A DNA stretch of 12,766 nt from Bacteroides sp. (GCA_030151845.1 JASLCM010000239.1:1-12766), one strand, 5' to 3'; positions 1-6,844 are shown, counted from the first letter of the stretch. Numbers and translations: made by a program. The notes: generated from the sequence alone by a model not told the origin.

Positions 1-494
1 TTGGTGGACGTGCTGCAGAAGAGATTTTTATTGGAAGGATTTCTAGTGGAGCAATGAATGATTTAGAACGTGTTACAAAGCAAGCCTATGGAATGGTAGC
101 TTACTTAGGTATGAGCGAGAAACTTCCTAACTTGTGTTATTACAACATGAATAACGAATATTCATTCAGTAAGCCCTACAGTGAAGATACGGCAGAGTTA
201 ATAGACTCGGAAGTACAAACAATGATCCATGAACAGTATGAAAGAGCTAAGAAGATTCTTTCTGAATACAAAGAGCAACATCAACACTTAACTAATTTAC
301 TGATTGAGAAAGAGGTAATATTTGCTGAAGATGTTGAGAAAATATTTGGAAAAAGGCGTTGGAAGTCTCGTTCAGAAGAGATTATGGAGCTAGAAGAAGA
401 GGCTGATAAAAAAGCAAAGCAAGATAAAAAAAACGAAGAAGAGCTAAGGAATTTACCTCCAATACCAGAGGATGTTGTGGCTGACAACGAGTAG
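1..494 (+). CDS. ftsH: ATP-dependent zinc metalloprotease FtsH, C-terminal part (5' end outside window)
   Basis: This is the end of an FtsH (AAA+ plus M41 peptidase) gene. The open frame runs in from the left edge (first full codon at base 3), so the ATG at 54 is internal and not the start. The entry begins with the M41 motif GGRAAEEIF, followed by ISSGAMNDLERVTKQAY. The Asp of that 'ND' (codon at 60) aligns with the third zinc ligand of FtsH (Asp495 in E. coli). The AAA+ domain, the HEXXH motif and the N-terminal membrane anchor lie upstream of the window. The last 60 or so residues are a highly charged Lys/Glu-rich tail ending in a short Pro-containing stretch, as is common in Bacteroidota FtsH. 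FtsH is a membrane-anchored hexamer that degrades misfolded membrane proteins and some regulators. The stop lies 21 nt before cdsA on the same strand, so the two are probably co-transcribed. Confidence 0.95.
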   Translation, partial: GGRAAEEIFIGRISSGAMNDLERVTKQAYGMVAYLGMSEKLPNLCYYNMNNEYSFSKPYSEDTAELIDSEVQTMIHEQYERAKKILSEYKEQHQHLTNLLIEKEVIFAEDVEKIFGKRRWKSRSEEIMELEEEADKKAKQDKKNEEELRNLPPIPEDVVADNE

Positions 495-515
495 TAACGA
501 AATAAAAAGTATATT

Positions 516-1346
516 TTGAAAAACAACTTATTAATAAGAAGTATTACTGGACTTCTGTTTGTATTAGTTCTTGTTGGAGCAATATACGCTGGTCCTTATA
601 CTTTTGCTCTTGTCTTTATCCTTACTATCACTCTAGCTATAAAAGAGTTCTCACATTTAATAAAAGAGGTAAAGAGCATCCAAATTCATTTACCTCTAAA
701 CATTCTATGTGGAATATTACTCTTTATAGCTATCTGGAGTTATCGAGCTGATTTCACAGGAGCTGTAGCTTTTGCCCCTTATATCATGGCTTTAATAGGC
801 TTATTCCTATTAGAGCTCTATCGAAAATCAAAAAACCCGATAGACAACTGGGCTTACAGTTTTTTTGGACAAATCTATATCGCCCTTCCATTCTCTCTCT
901 TAAGTTATTTAGGCTTTGAAGAAAGAGGAAGTGAGTATAGTCCTATATTTCCATTGTTTATATTTGTCTTCATATGGCTAAATGATTCTGGAGCTTATCT
1001 TATTGGTTGTAATTTTGGAAAAAGGAAGTTATTTCCAAGAATCTCTCCAAAGAAATCTTGGGAAGGTTTTTATGGAGGCATAATAACTGCTATTATTGGT
1101 TCTTACATAGCCTCACTTTTTTTCCCAATTTTATCAACTATAGAGTGGATTGGTCTTGGAGCAGTTGTATCAATTCTTGGAACTTTCGGTGACTTGGGAG
1201 AGTCATTATTAAAGAGAACTCTTGGAGTAAAAGACTCTGGTTCTATACTGCCTGGACATGGGGGGATGCTTGACCGATTTGACAGCTCATTAATTGCTAT
1301 ACCCGCTGCACTAGCCTACCTACTCTGTATCGGAGCAATCGTGTAA
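516..1346 (+). CDS. cdsA: Phosphatidate cytidylyltransferase (CDP-diglyceride synthase)
   Basis: CdsA condenses CTP with phosphatidic acid to give CDP-diacylglycerol, the precursor of phospholipids such as phosphatidylethanolamine and phosphatidylglycerol, at the inner membrane. The 276-residue protein is mostly hydrophobic, with about seven or eight membrane segments. It carries the family signature near the C-terminus (residues about 230-256): SLLKRTLGVKDSG followed by LPGHGGMLDRFD. The WLNDSGAYLIG stretch around residues 154-164 matches the conserved cytoplasmic metal/nucleotide site region. The start is a TTG at 516: the N-terminus MKNNLLIRSITGLLF matches the family, and the next in-frame ATG is about 90 codons in, past conserved segments. 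No Shine-Dalgarno sequence is visible, only an A/T-rich leader, as is usual in this phylum. It follows ftsH by 21 nt, a gene order often seen in Bacteroidales. Confidence 0.95.
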   Translation: MKNNLLIRSITGLLFVLVLVGAIYAGPYTFALVFILTITLAIKEFSHLIKEVKSIQIHLPLNILCGILLFIAIWSYRADFTGAVAFAPYIMALIGLFLLELYRKSKNPIDNWAYSFFGQIYIALPFSLLSYLGFEERGSEYSPIFPLFIFVFIWLNDSGAYLIGCNFGKRKLFPRISPKKSWEGFYGGIITAIIGSYIASLFFPILSTIEWIGLGAVVSILGTFGDLGESLLKRTLGVKDSGSILPGHGGMLDRFDSSLIAIPAALAYLLCIGAIV

Positions 1347-1365
1347 ATGCATTACTATTAATAAC

Positions 1366-1399
1366 AAATAAAGGGGGACTCATGAGTCCCCCTTTATTT
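1366..1399. terminator. Bidirectional intrinsic terminator between cdsA and the acyl-CoA dehydrogenase
   Basis: A perfect 15-bp inverted repeat (left arm 1366-1380, right arm 1385-1399; right arm AGTCCCCCTTTATTT) encloses a 4-nt CATG loop. The G/C-rich core is five G:C pairs flanked by A/T pairs, so either strand yields a stem followed by a U-rich tract. It sits 20 nt after the cdsA stop and 15 nt after the stop of the convergent dehydrogenase gene, so it probably serves both operons. Confidence 0.9.
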
Positions 1400-1413
1400 A
1401 TATACTGATTTAT

Positions 1414-3120
1414 TTAAGCTCTAAAGTAAGCCAACTCCTCTATGCTAAATTTACTTAGGTAAGCGTAATGTTTATCTATTTCAGACTCTGCAAACCGTAT
1501 AAAAACGTTGGCAGACTTACCAAACAGCTCTCCATTTCTAGTCGCATCTTGTAGCAACAAGTATCCCATCAAGATATAAGTAGCCATTTCAACAAGTCTT
1601 CTCGCTGAAAAGTCTAATAGTTCTTGGTTCTTTGTTTCTACCACTTTGGATACAGCTTCTTGGTATTTATTGCTCATCTCTTCAAGACGATGCTTAAGTC
1701 CCTCTAGCTCTGAAGAGACTTTCTCTGTTTGATAAGCCTCCATTTGTTTATAAAAAGAGCCATTGGTTACATATCGAATAGCAGCAACAACCTGCAACTG
1801 AGTGGTACCTTCATAAATAGAGGTTATTCGAGCATCTCTATAAATACGTTCACAAGCATAATCTTTCATAAAGCCAGATCCACCATGAATCTGAATCGCA
1901 TCATATGCATTTTCATTAGCAAACTCGCTACTAATTCCTTTTGCTAAGGGAGTAAAGCTATCTGCCAATTTTGAATAAGCCCTCTGTTCTTTTCTCTCCT
2001 CTGGAGTTAACTTTCTCTCCCTTGCTATGTCTTCCAATGCCTTATACATATCTACAAAGCGGCAAGTTTCATACAAGAAACTCCTAGAAGCATCTAGTTT
2101 AGCTTTCATCAAGGCTAGTATTTCTGCTACGGGTGCAAACTCTATAATGGGCTTTCCAAACTGTTTTCTCTCCTTTGCATATGAGAGAGCTTCATTATAA
2201 GCTGCTTGTGACAGGCCTACTGATTGTGCTGCAATACCTAAACGTGCACCATTCATCAATGCCATTACATATTTAATTAGTCCCAAACGCCTCTCTCCAC
2301 AAAGTTCTGCTCTAGCATTCTTAAAAACAAGTTCACAGGTTGGAGATCCTTTAATTCCCATCTTGTTCTCAATGCGACGAACATTTACTCCACCATCTCT
2401 TTTATCATAAATAAACATGGATAAACCACGTCCATCCTTTGTCCCTTCTTCAGATCGTGCTAAAACAAGGTGAATATCGGAGTCACCATTCGTTATAAAG
2501 CGCTTCACTCCATTAAGATACCAACATTGATCTTCTTCGGAGTATGTAGCCTTGAGCATAACAGATTGAAGATCTGAACCTGCATCTGGTTCAGTTAGAT
2601 CCATCGACATGGTTTCACCTTCACAAACTCTTGGAATGTATTTTTTCTTCTGCTCTTCTGTTGCAAACTCATAGATTGTCTCTGCACAATCTTGCAGCCC
2701 CCATAAGTTTTCAAAGCCTGCATCGCTTCTACTCACTATATCGGCAGCCATTATGTAGGGTACTGTTGGAAAGTTTAATCCTCCAAACCTTCTAGGCATT
2801 GACATACCCAACAATCCAGCTCTACGACAAGCTTCTAAATTCTCTTGGGTTCCAGAGGCATAGGTTACACGTCCTTGCTTACATAGTGGTCCCTCAACGT
2901 CTACCCCTTCGGCATTTGGGGCAATAACCTCACCACAGATTTCACCAACTATTTCAAGTACTTTATCGTAACTATCCATAGCATCTTCGAAATCGATCGG
3001 TGCATAATCGTATTTATCTTTATCGATATAATCTCTCTCCTTTAACTTTACTATTCTTTTCATTAAAGGGTGATCGAGATGATGCTTTAATTCTGGTGTA
3101 TCTAAATAATAATTTGCCAT
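1414..3120 (-). CDS. Acyl-CoA dehydrogenase with C-terminal extension
   Basis: This FAD enzyme of the acyl-CoA dehydrogenase superfamily oxidises an acyl-CoA to the 2-enoyl-CoA, or runs in reverse as an enoyl-CoA reductase, exchanging electrons with ETF. Visible motifs are MSMDLTEPDAGSD (residues about 171-183, flavin/substrate contacts), YLNGVKRFITNG (about 201-212), the helical C-terminal domain, and RITSIYEGTTQLQ, where Glu437 aligns with the catalytic base of the medium-chain family (human MCAD Glu376). At 568 residues it is much longer than the usual 380-400. It has an N-terminal extension of about 40-60 residues and about 130 residues after Glu437, mostly helical, recalling ACAD9/VLCAD-like or PF12806-like extensions. 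Its start is 1 nt after the etfA stop, so it is the last gene of an etfB-etfA-acd operon and probably translationally coupled. Substrate chain length cannot be read from the sequence. Confidence 0.93.
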   Translation of the reverse strand: MANYYLDTPELKHHLDHPLMKRIVKLKERDYIDKDKYDYAPIDFEDAMDSYDKVLEIVGEICGEVIAPNAEGVDVEGPLCKQGRVTYASGTQENLEACRRAGLLGMSMPRRFGGLNFPTVPYIMAADIVSRSDAGFENLWGLQDCAETIYEFATEEQKKKYIPRVCEGETMSMDLTEPDAGSDLQSVMLKATYSEEDQCWYLNGVKRFITNGDSDIHLVLARSEEGTKDGRGLSMFIYDKRDGGVNVRRIENKMGIKGSPTCELVFKNARAELCGERRLGLIKYVMALMNGARLGIAAQSVGLSQAAYNEALSYAKERKQFGKPIIEFAPVAEILALMKAKLDASRSFLYETCRFVDMYKALEDIARERKLTPEERKEQRAYSKLADSFTPLAKGISSEFANENAYDAIQIHGGSGFMKDYACERIYRDARITSIYEGTTQLQVVAAIRYVTNGSFYKQMEAYQTEKVSSELEGLKHRLEEMSNKYQEAVSKVVETKNQELLDFSARRLVEMATYILMGYLLLQDATRNGELFGKSANVFIRFAESEIDKHYAYLSKFSIEELAYFRA

Positions 3121-3121
3121 C

Positions 3122-4141
3122 TTACTTTGAGTTTTGTTTGTAATACTTAATCATTTTTGGAACAACATCTTCAACTGTTCCCTGGATAACATAATCGGCC
3201 ACCTTGCTAATGGGAGCTTCAGGATCATTATTGATTGAAATAATGATTCCGCTCTCTTGCATTCCTGCAATGTGCTGTATTTGTCCAGACACGCCACAGG
3301 CTATATATAACTTAGGCCGAACAGTTAGTCCAGTTTGTCCGATTTGACGGTCGGAAGTAACAAACCCTGCATCGACAGCTGCACGACTTGCCCCTACCTC
3401 TGCATTAAGGACCTTGGCCAAATCAAAAAGTAATTCAAAATTCTCCTTCGAGCCAACTCCATATCCACCAGCTATAACAATAGGAGCCGACTTCAAGTTA
3501 TTTTTTGCTTTTTCTACATGGCGCTCTATGACTTCAACTACAAAATCCTCAGGCGATAAAAACTCTTTTACAGGATGTTTGATGACCTCGCCTTTATAGC
3601 TCTCTGATAAAATTTCTTTCTTCATCACCCCTTCACGTACTGTTGCCATTTGTGGACGATGATCGGGATTAATAATAGTAGCCACTATATTTCCTCCAAA
3701 AGCTGGTCTTATTTGATAGAGTAAGTTCTCATAGCTCTTCTTATTCTTACGATCTTCATGTCCCCCAATTTCTAATGCTGTACAGTCGGCAGTCAACCCA
3801 CTCCCTAAAGCTGAGGAGACTCTCGGTCCTAAATCTCTTCCTATAACGGTTGCTCCCAACAGTGCTATCTGAGGCTGTTCCTTTTGGAACAAATTAACTA
3901 GGATTGAAGTATGTGGTAAAGTGGTATAGGGTGCTAACCGATCATCTTCAAAGAGGTGTAGTACATCTACTCCATAAGGTAGTATCTGATTTTGAATATT
4001 GGTAAGCTTTGATCCAATAGCCACTGCTTCCAACTTACATTTAAGTTGATTCGCTAAAGAGCGACCTTTCGTTAGTAGCTCTAGACTAACCTCTGCAACA
4101 ATATTATCTTCTATTTCACAGTATACAAATATATTATTCAT
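3122..4141 (-). CDS. etfA: Electron transfer flavoprotein alpha subunit
   Basis: EtfA forms a heterodimer with EtfB and carries FAD that shuttles electrons to or from the acyl-CoA dehydrogenase encoded next. The 339-residue protein has an N-terminal nucleotide-binding-like domain (residues 1 to about 200) and the conserved C-terminal FAD domain: PIVIAGGYGVGSKENF from about 220, ASRAAVDAGF around 251-260, RQIGQTG around 265-271, CGVSGQIQHIAGMQ around 282-295, and SINNDPEAPI near 302-311. Arg253, the QIGQTG loop and the SGQIQH loop are the residues expected to hold the flavin. It lies 21 nt after etfB and 1 nt before the dehydrogenase gene. No iron-sulfur cysteine cluster or quinone-oxidoreductase domain is fused to it. 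Confidence 0.95.
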   Translation of the reverse strand: MNNIFVYCEIEDNIVAEVSLELLTKGRSLANQLKCKLEAVAIGSKLTNIQNQILPYGVDVLHLFEDDRLAPYTTLPHTSILVNLFQKEQPQIALLGATVIGRDLGPRVSSALGSGLTADCTALEIGGHEDRKNKKSYENLLYQIRPAFGGNIVATIINPDHRPQMATVREGVMKKEILSESYKGEVIKHPVKEFLSPEDFVVEVIERHVEKAKNNLKSAPIVIAGGYGVGSKENFELLFDLAKVLNAEVGASRAAVDAGFVTSDRQIGQTGLTVRPKLYIACGVSGQIQHIAGMQESGIIISINNDPEAPISKVADYVIQGTVEDVVPKMIKYYKQNSK

Positions 4142-4162
4142 CTTATTCTCTTGTTTTTGAGG

Positions 4163-5035
4163 TTAACCAATGGTATGGTTCTCTAATAGTTCAACAATAA
4201 GGTCCTCTATATCCTCATCGGAAGAGGTAAGCGTCTTGCTCTCTTTGGCTTGAAACACAATATTCTGAATGGACTTTACTTTGGTGGGAGAGCCCGAAAG
4301 ACCGCATTGATCTATATCTCCTTCAACATCTAACACACTCCATTCTGGCAGATTAAGATAACCTCTGGTGTCGTACAAAGCTATATAATCTAAATCTCCT
4401 TGTTGTTTCTCAGTGATGGTCTTAGCGTGTTTGTATTTTTGCACAAGTTTAGCGTTTCTAGGGCGACAAGAAGCTGCACTACCATTAACTGTTAATAGTA
4501 GAGGTAACTTAACCTTTACAGTCTCTACACCACCATCTATTAAACGACGAATCGTTATATCCTCTTTTGTTAATTCTTCTACTCGGTCTACATAAGTAAC
4601 CTGTGGAATGTTTAACTTTTCAGCAACTTGTGGACCAACTTGAGCAGTATCGCCATCAATAGCTTGTCTACCACACAGAATTAAGTCGTACTTTCCTATT
4701 TTTCTCACGGCAGTTGCAAGAGCATACGATGTGGCTAATGTATCGGCTCCAGCAAATGCACGATCGGTTAATAATACACCATTATCTGCACCACGATAGA
4801 GGCCTTCTCTTATAACTTCGGCAGCTCTTCCTGGTCCCATTGTTAAAAGGGTTATTGTACTTCCTGGGAATTTATCTTTAATTTGAAGTGCTTGCTCTAA
4901 AGCATTTAAATCTTCAGGGTTAAATATGGCCGGTAAGGCCGAACGGTTCACTGTTCCATCGGCTTTCATCGCATCCTTCCCCACATTTCGCGTGTCAGGA
5001 ACCTGCTTGGCCAATACAATCATTTTAAATGTCAT
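4163..5035 (-). CDS. etfB: Electron transfer flavoprotein beta subunit
   Basis: EtfB is the partner of EtfA and binds AMP in simple ETFs or a second FAD in bifurcating ones. The start at 5035 gives MTFKMIVLAKQVPDT, fitting the usual EtfB N-terminus; a start at the next Met (5023) is less likely. Recognisable parts are AKQVPDTRN (residues 9-17), FNPEDLNALEQAL (38-50), CGRQAIDGDTAQVGP (121-135), and the EtfB signature IDGGVETVKVKLPLLLTV (166-183). At 290 residues it is longer than the about 255-262 of human or clostridial EtfB, with an extended C-terminal part. The DGDTAQVGP loop is the version I associate with clostridial-type, potentially bifurcating ETFs rather than the mitochondrial type (established family knowledge, recalled and not aligned here). 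First gene of the operon, with a promoter about 50 nt upstream. Confidence 0.95.
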   Translation of the reverse strand: MTFKMIVLAKQVPDTRNVGKDAMKADGTVNRSALPAIFNPEDLNALEQALQIKDKFPGSTITLLTMGPGRAAEVIREGLYRGADNGVLLTDRAFAGADTLATSYALATAVRKIGKYDLILCGRQAIDGDTAQVGPQVAEKLNIPQVTYVDRVEELTKEDITIRRLIDGGVETVKVKLPLLLTVNGSAASCRPRNAKLVQKYKHAKTITEKQQGDLDYIALYDTRGYLNLPEWSVLDVEGDIDQCGLSGSPTKVKSIQNIVFQAKESKTLTSSDEDIEDLIVELLENHTIG

Positions 5036-5083
5036 GTTCTTTGTATTAGTATTTTAAGTTAATGAATAATTAAGTCTATTTCA

Positions 5084-5113
5084 CAAATTTACGTATTCAA
5101 TTGAGTTTACAAA
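5084..5113 (-). promoter_or_regulatory. Promoter of the etfB-etfA-acd operon (Bacteroidota type)
   Basis: Reading the minus strand, TTTG (5113-5110) is followed after 18 nt by TAAATTTG (5091-5084), a full match to the Bacteroidota -7 box TAnnTTTG with a -33 TTTG. The predicted start near 5077 would leave a leader of about 40 nt before the etfB ATG at 5035. The element was found by eye; no transcript data were available. Confidence 0.7.
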
Positions 5114-5141
5114 GAAATAGACCATTTATTCTCCCCAACAA

Positions 5142-5183
5142 AAACTAGAAAGGGAGGAAAATATATTCCTCCCTTTCTAGTTT
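5142..5183 (-). terminator. Intrinsic terminator of the C1B peptidase gene
   Basis: A perfect 18-bp stem (arms 5142-5159 and 5166-5183) with a 6-nt A/T loop begins 17 nt after the peptidase stop codon. Transcribed on the minus strand, the second arm ends in TTT and is followed at once by TGTTGGGG, so the U-tract is short but present. The arms contain the core AGAAAGGGAGGA and its complement. It also insulates the etfB promoter just beyond from readthrough. Confidence 0.88.
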
Positions 5184-5200
5184 AACCAACTCTGTTTGTT

Positions 5201-6379
5201 TTATTTTAGACCGAGTTTCTTTGCAATATGTTTTGGTAGAGCATCTTTATGAAGTACGATATTCATCGTTTTATACTTCACAAAAGATTTTGAAGCGTAC
5301 CAAATACCTTCGTATTTATTATCTGTACCCCAAGAGTTCTTAACCATATAATACGCTTTACCTGTCTGATCTTTTGCTATTCCATAAATAAGCATTCCGT
5401 GATCATCGGTAGTTTCCCAATTATCAAATGCAATCTGACGCATCTCCTGTGTGATCTCTTTCTCTGGTCCAGGACCTGAAGTTAATTCTTTCTCCTTATC
5501 GCCTTTACTTTTTCCTATCCAGCGAGCCATATCTGAACCTGTAAGGTCTGTTCTCTCTAAATCTGGCATCACAGCAATTCCATTACGTGTAAAACCTGCC
5601 TCACTAACATCACTTCCCCATGCTATGGTGAATCCTTTATCTACGGCGTAGTCCATCACTTCCATAAATTCCTCTATAGGAAGGTTCCATGAAAGTCCGT
5701 TTCTCCAGTTGTCTTGAATTTCAATAGCAAACTGACTATAGAAAGGATGATGGGTATAGGAAGTTAGTGATACATAATCTTCTGCCTTTAAACCCAATGC
5801 TTCAACAAAACTTAAAGGGGTATACTCTACTCCTTGGTAAGTGAACTTTTCTGGACATTTACCTAAGTAAGTATCATATATTGCCGATAACCCTTCTTTC
5901 CAGACAGGAGTTAGCTTGCGCAGCCGACTCTTTGCTATAGCATTAACATATCCTTCTGCAGCTATATCTAACTCAGAGTGAATGGGTAATTTTTCTCCAT
6001 ACCTAATTCCTTCCATAGCTTCCTGGGGTACTAAACCATAATGTTTCATGCAATAAATTACATCATAGAAACTACCACCGGGTGAAAATGATAGATCACC
6101 ATGCATTCTTACATATTTTTCTGCTCGATCTACCATAGTGTGATGAACCACGAACATTTCAGAAAGATCGTGCTCTCCCTTTCCTAAACGAAGCAATTCT
6201 GATTCTATCAAACCTAGGCCAGAGTAGCTCCAGCAGGTACTCGAGCGGTTCTGGTTTTTTATAGAGGTTATAGGGTTCTCCTTAACTGTGGTAAAAACAA
6301 ATCCTTCTTTACTCTCCTCTTGTGCAAATGCAACGGAGTAAAAAAGAAGAAGACTAAACATCAATACTAATCTCTTCAT
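5201..6379 (-). CDS. Exported C1B (bleomycin hydrolase/aminopeptidase C-like) cysteine peptidase
   Basis: A papain-fold peptidase of family C1B, likely trimming peptides in the periplasm or outside the cell. Starting at the ATG at 6379 gives 392 residues with a clear signal peptide: MKRL, a hydrophobic core, and AFAQ at 17-20 with cleavage near residue 19. There is no lipobox Cys. The active-site set is visible: Gln43 and Cys49 in NQNRSSTCWSYSG, His327 in DDHGMLIYG, and Asn348 in VKNSWGT. A longer reading frame from a TTG at 6409 exists but that TTG belongs to the promoter -7 box, so 6379 is preferred. Cytosolic PepC/bleomycin hydrolase is about 435-455 residues and lacks a signal peptide; this one is shorter and lies nearer to the exported Bacteroidales branch. 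A Gly/Lys/Glu-rich low-complexity stretch around residues 285-310 looks like a surface loop. It is a single-gene transcript with its own promoter and terminator. Confidence 0.88.
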   Translation of the reverse strand: MKRLVLMFSLLLFYSVAFAQEESKEGFVFTTVKENPITSIKNQNRSSTCWSYSGLGLIESELLRLGKGEHDLSEMFVVHHTMVDRAEKYVRMHGDLSFSPGGSFYDVIYCMKHYGLVPQEAMEGIRYGEKLPIHSELDIAAEGYVNAIAKSRLRKLTPVWKEGLSAIYDTYLGKCPEKFTYQGVEYTPLSFVEALGLKAEDYVSLTSYTHHPFYSQFAIEIQDNWRNGLSWNLPIEEFMEVMDYAVDKGFTIAWGSDVSEAGFTRNGIAVMPDLERTDLTGSDMARWIGKSKGDKEKELTSGPGPEKEITQEMRQIAFDNWETTDDHGMLIYGIAKDQTGKAYYMVKNSWGTDNKYEGIWYASKSFVKYKTMNIVLHKDALPKHIAKKLGLK

Positions 6380-6406
6380 CCTTATTATATTTTTTGTGAC
6401 AAAAAA

Positions 6407-6438
6407 CAAAGATATTCAAATCTCTTAAAAAGTACTAA
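6407..6438 (-). promoter_or_regulatory. Promoter of the C1B peptidase gene
   Basis: On the minus strand TATCTTTG (6414-6407) fully matches the Bacteroidota -7 box. The -33 box is imperfect (TTAG at 6438-6435, 20 nt upstream). Predicted transcription begins near 6400, about 20 nt before the ATG at 6379. This placement argues against translation from the TTG at 6409. Confidence 0.6.
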
Positions 6439-6720
6439 TAACTCTGCGTATTCTTACTTTGTCTCTTAAAGAGGAAGCTATAAAACTTCAGTTTACATCT
6501 CCATATTTTTAACGCATATGCGTTATATAATTTATGTTTTATATACTATAAATACATTTTAAAACAAGGCTTAAATAAAAAAATGAGATTTTCTTATTCA
6601 AAACCAATGAGGTACAAAAAATGAACTCTTTCTATATGATTATCTTAAAGTTAGAGCGGTTAGCCAAATGCCTTAAAATATGTTTTACATTGATTATTAA
6701 TAGGATACAATCTAATCTAG
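6439..6720. other. Intergenic stretch without a recognisable gene
   Basis: About 280 bp of A/T-rich sequence between the peptidase promoter and the first promoter of the transporter operon. I see no protein I recognise and no tRNA-like fold. It holds the 16-bp palindrome at 6510-6525. It also has a 44-codon plus-strand open frame (6621-6755, hydrophobic, with GAGG about 9 nt upstream of its ATG) whose end overlaps a strong promoter match, so I do not call it a gene. Confidence 0.5.
6510..6525. promoter_or_regulatory. Perfect 16-bp palindrome, candidate operator
   Basis: TAACGCATATGCGTTA reads identically on both strands, and its core holds two CG steps in otherwise very A/T-rich DNA. It has no loop and no following T-run, so a protein-binding site is more likely than a terminator. 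It lies about 110 bp upstream of the peptidase transcription start and about 210 bp upstream of the first transporter promoter, so which gene it controls, if any, is unclear. Confidence 0.4.
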
Positions 6721-6752
6721 TTTGGATATATCTTATAAAAAACATATCTTTG
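6721..6752 (+). promoter_or_regulatory. Distal promoter (P1) of the barrel-OpuA operon
   Basis: TTTG at 6721-6724, a 20-nt spacer, and TATCTTTG at 6745-6752 match both boxes of the Bacteroidota housekeeping promoter. The predicted start near 6759 would give a leader of about 190 nt before the ATG at 6950. That leader includes a weak hairpin with a T-run, the operator-like site and the foldable segment described below. Confidence 0.6.
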
Positions 6753-6762
6753 TAGAATCTTT

Positions 6763-6804
6763 ATGGATTTAAAGCCTATCAATTTCTATAAAAATCCATT
6801 TTTT
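6763..6804 (+). terminator. Weak terminator-like hairpin just after P1
   Basis: ATGGATTT (6763-6770) and AAATCCAT (6792-6799) can pair as an 8-bp stem with a 21-nt loop, and the right arm runs into six T residues (6799-6804). The stem is mostly A:T and the loop is long, so efficient termination is doubtful. Its position within a few nucleotides of the predicted P1 start would make it an early attenuator or a source of a short RNA of about 45 nt. Confidence 0.25.
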
Positions 6805-6832
6805 GCTGTTCGTTAGAGACTCAATATATTTG
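6802..6832 (+). promoter_or_regulatory. Proximal promoter (P2) of the barrel-OpuA operon
   Basis: TTTG at 6802-6805, a 19-nt spacer, and TATATTTG at 6825-6832 again match both boxes. The predicted start is near 6839, giving a leader of about 110 nt. The -33 box overlaps the T-run of the weak hairpin, and the operator-like site follows the start point directly. Confidence 0.62.
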
Positions 6833-6844
6833 TCTCTTCTTTAG

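Noticed and set aside
54..56. ATG at 54 as the start of a small separate protein
   Set aside because: The frame is open to the left edge and encodes the conserved FtsH motif GGRAAEEIF just upstream, so this Met is internal.
281..526. 81-codon minus-strand open frame opposite the end of ftsH
   Set aside because: It is a Ser/Phe-rich mirror of the Lys/Glu-rich FtsH tail and carries no motif.
1366..1399. 15-bp perfect inverted repeat considered as an operator or recombination site
   Set aside because: It sits between two convergent gene ends with G/C core and flanking A/T tracts, which is fully explained by a bidirectional terminator.
5451..5651. 66-codon plus-strand open frame opposite the C1B peptidase
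   Set aside because: It is antisense to conserved coding sequence, has no ribosome-binding context and no recognisable product.
6640..6690. Sequence AGTTAGAGCGGTTAGCC resembling the D-arm of a tRNA
   Set aside because: No matching acceptor, anticodon or T-arm (GTTCGA-type) can be found around it.
6621..6755. 44-codon plus-strand open frame (MNSFYMIILKLERL...) with a GAGG about 9 nt upstream
   Set aside because: Its last third coincides with a full promoter match (6721-6752). The composition is that of translated A/T-rich DNA, and no family is recognisable. Conservation in relatives would be needed to accept it.
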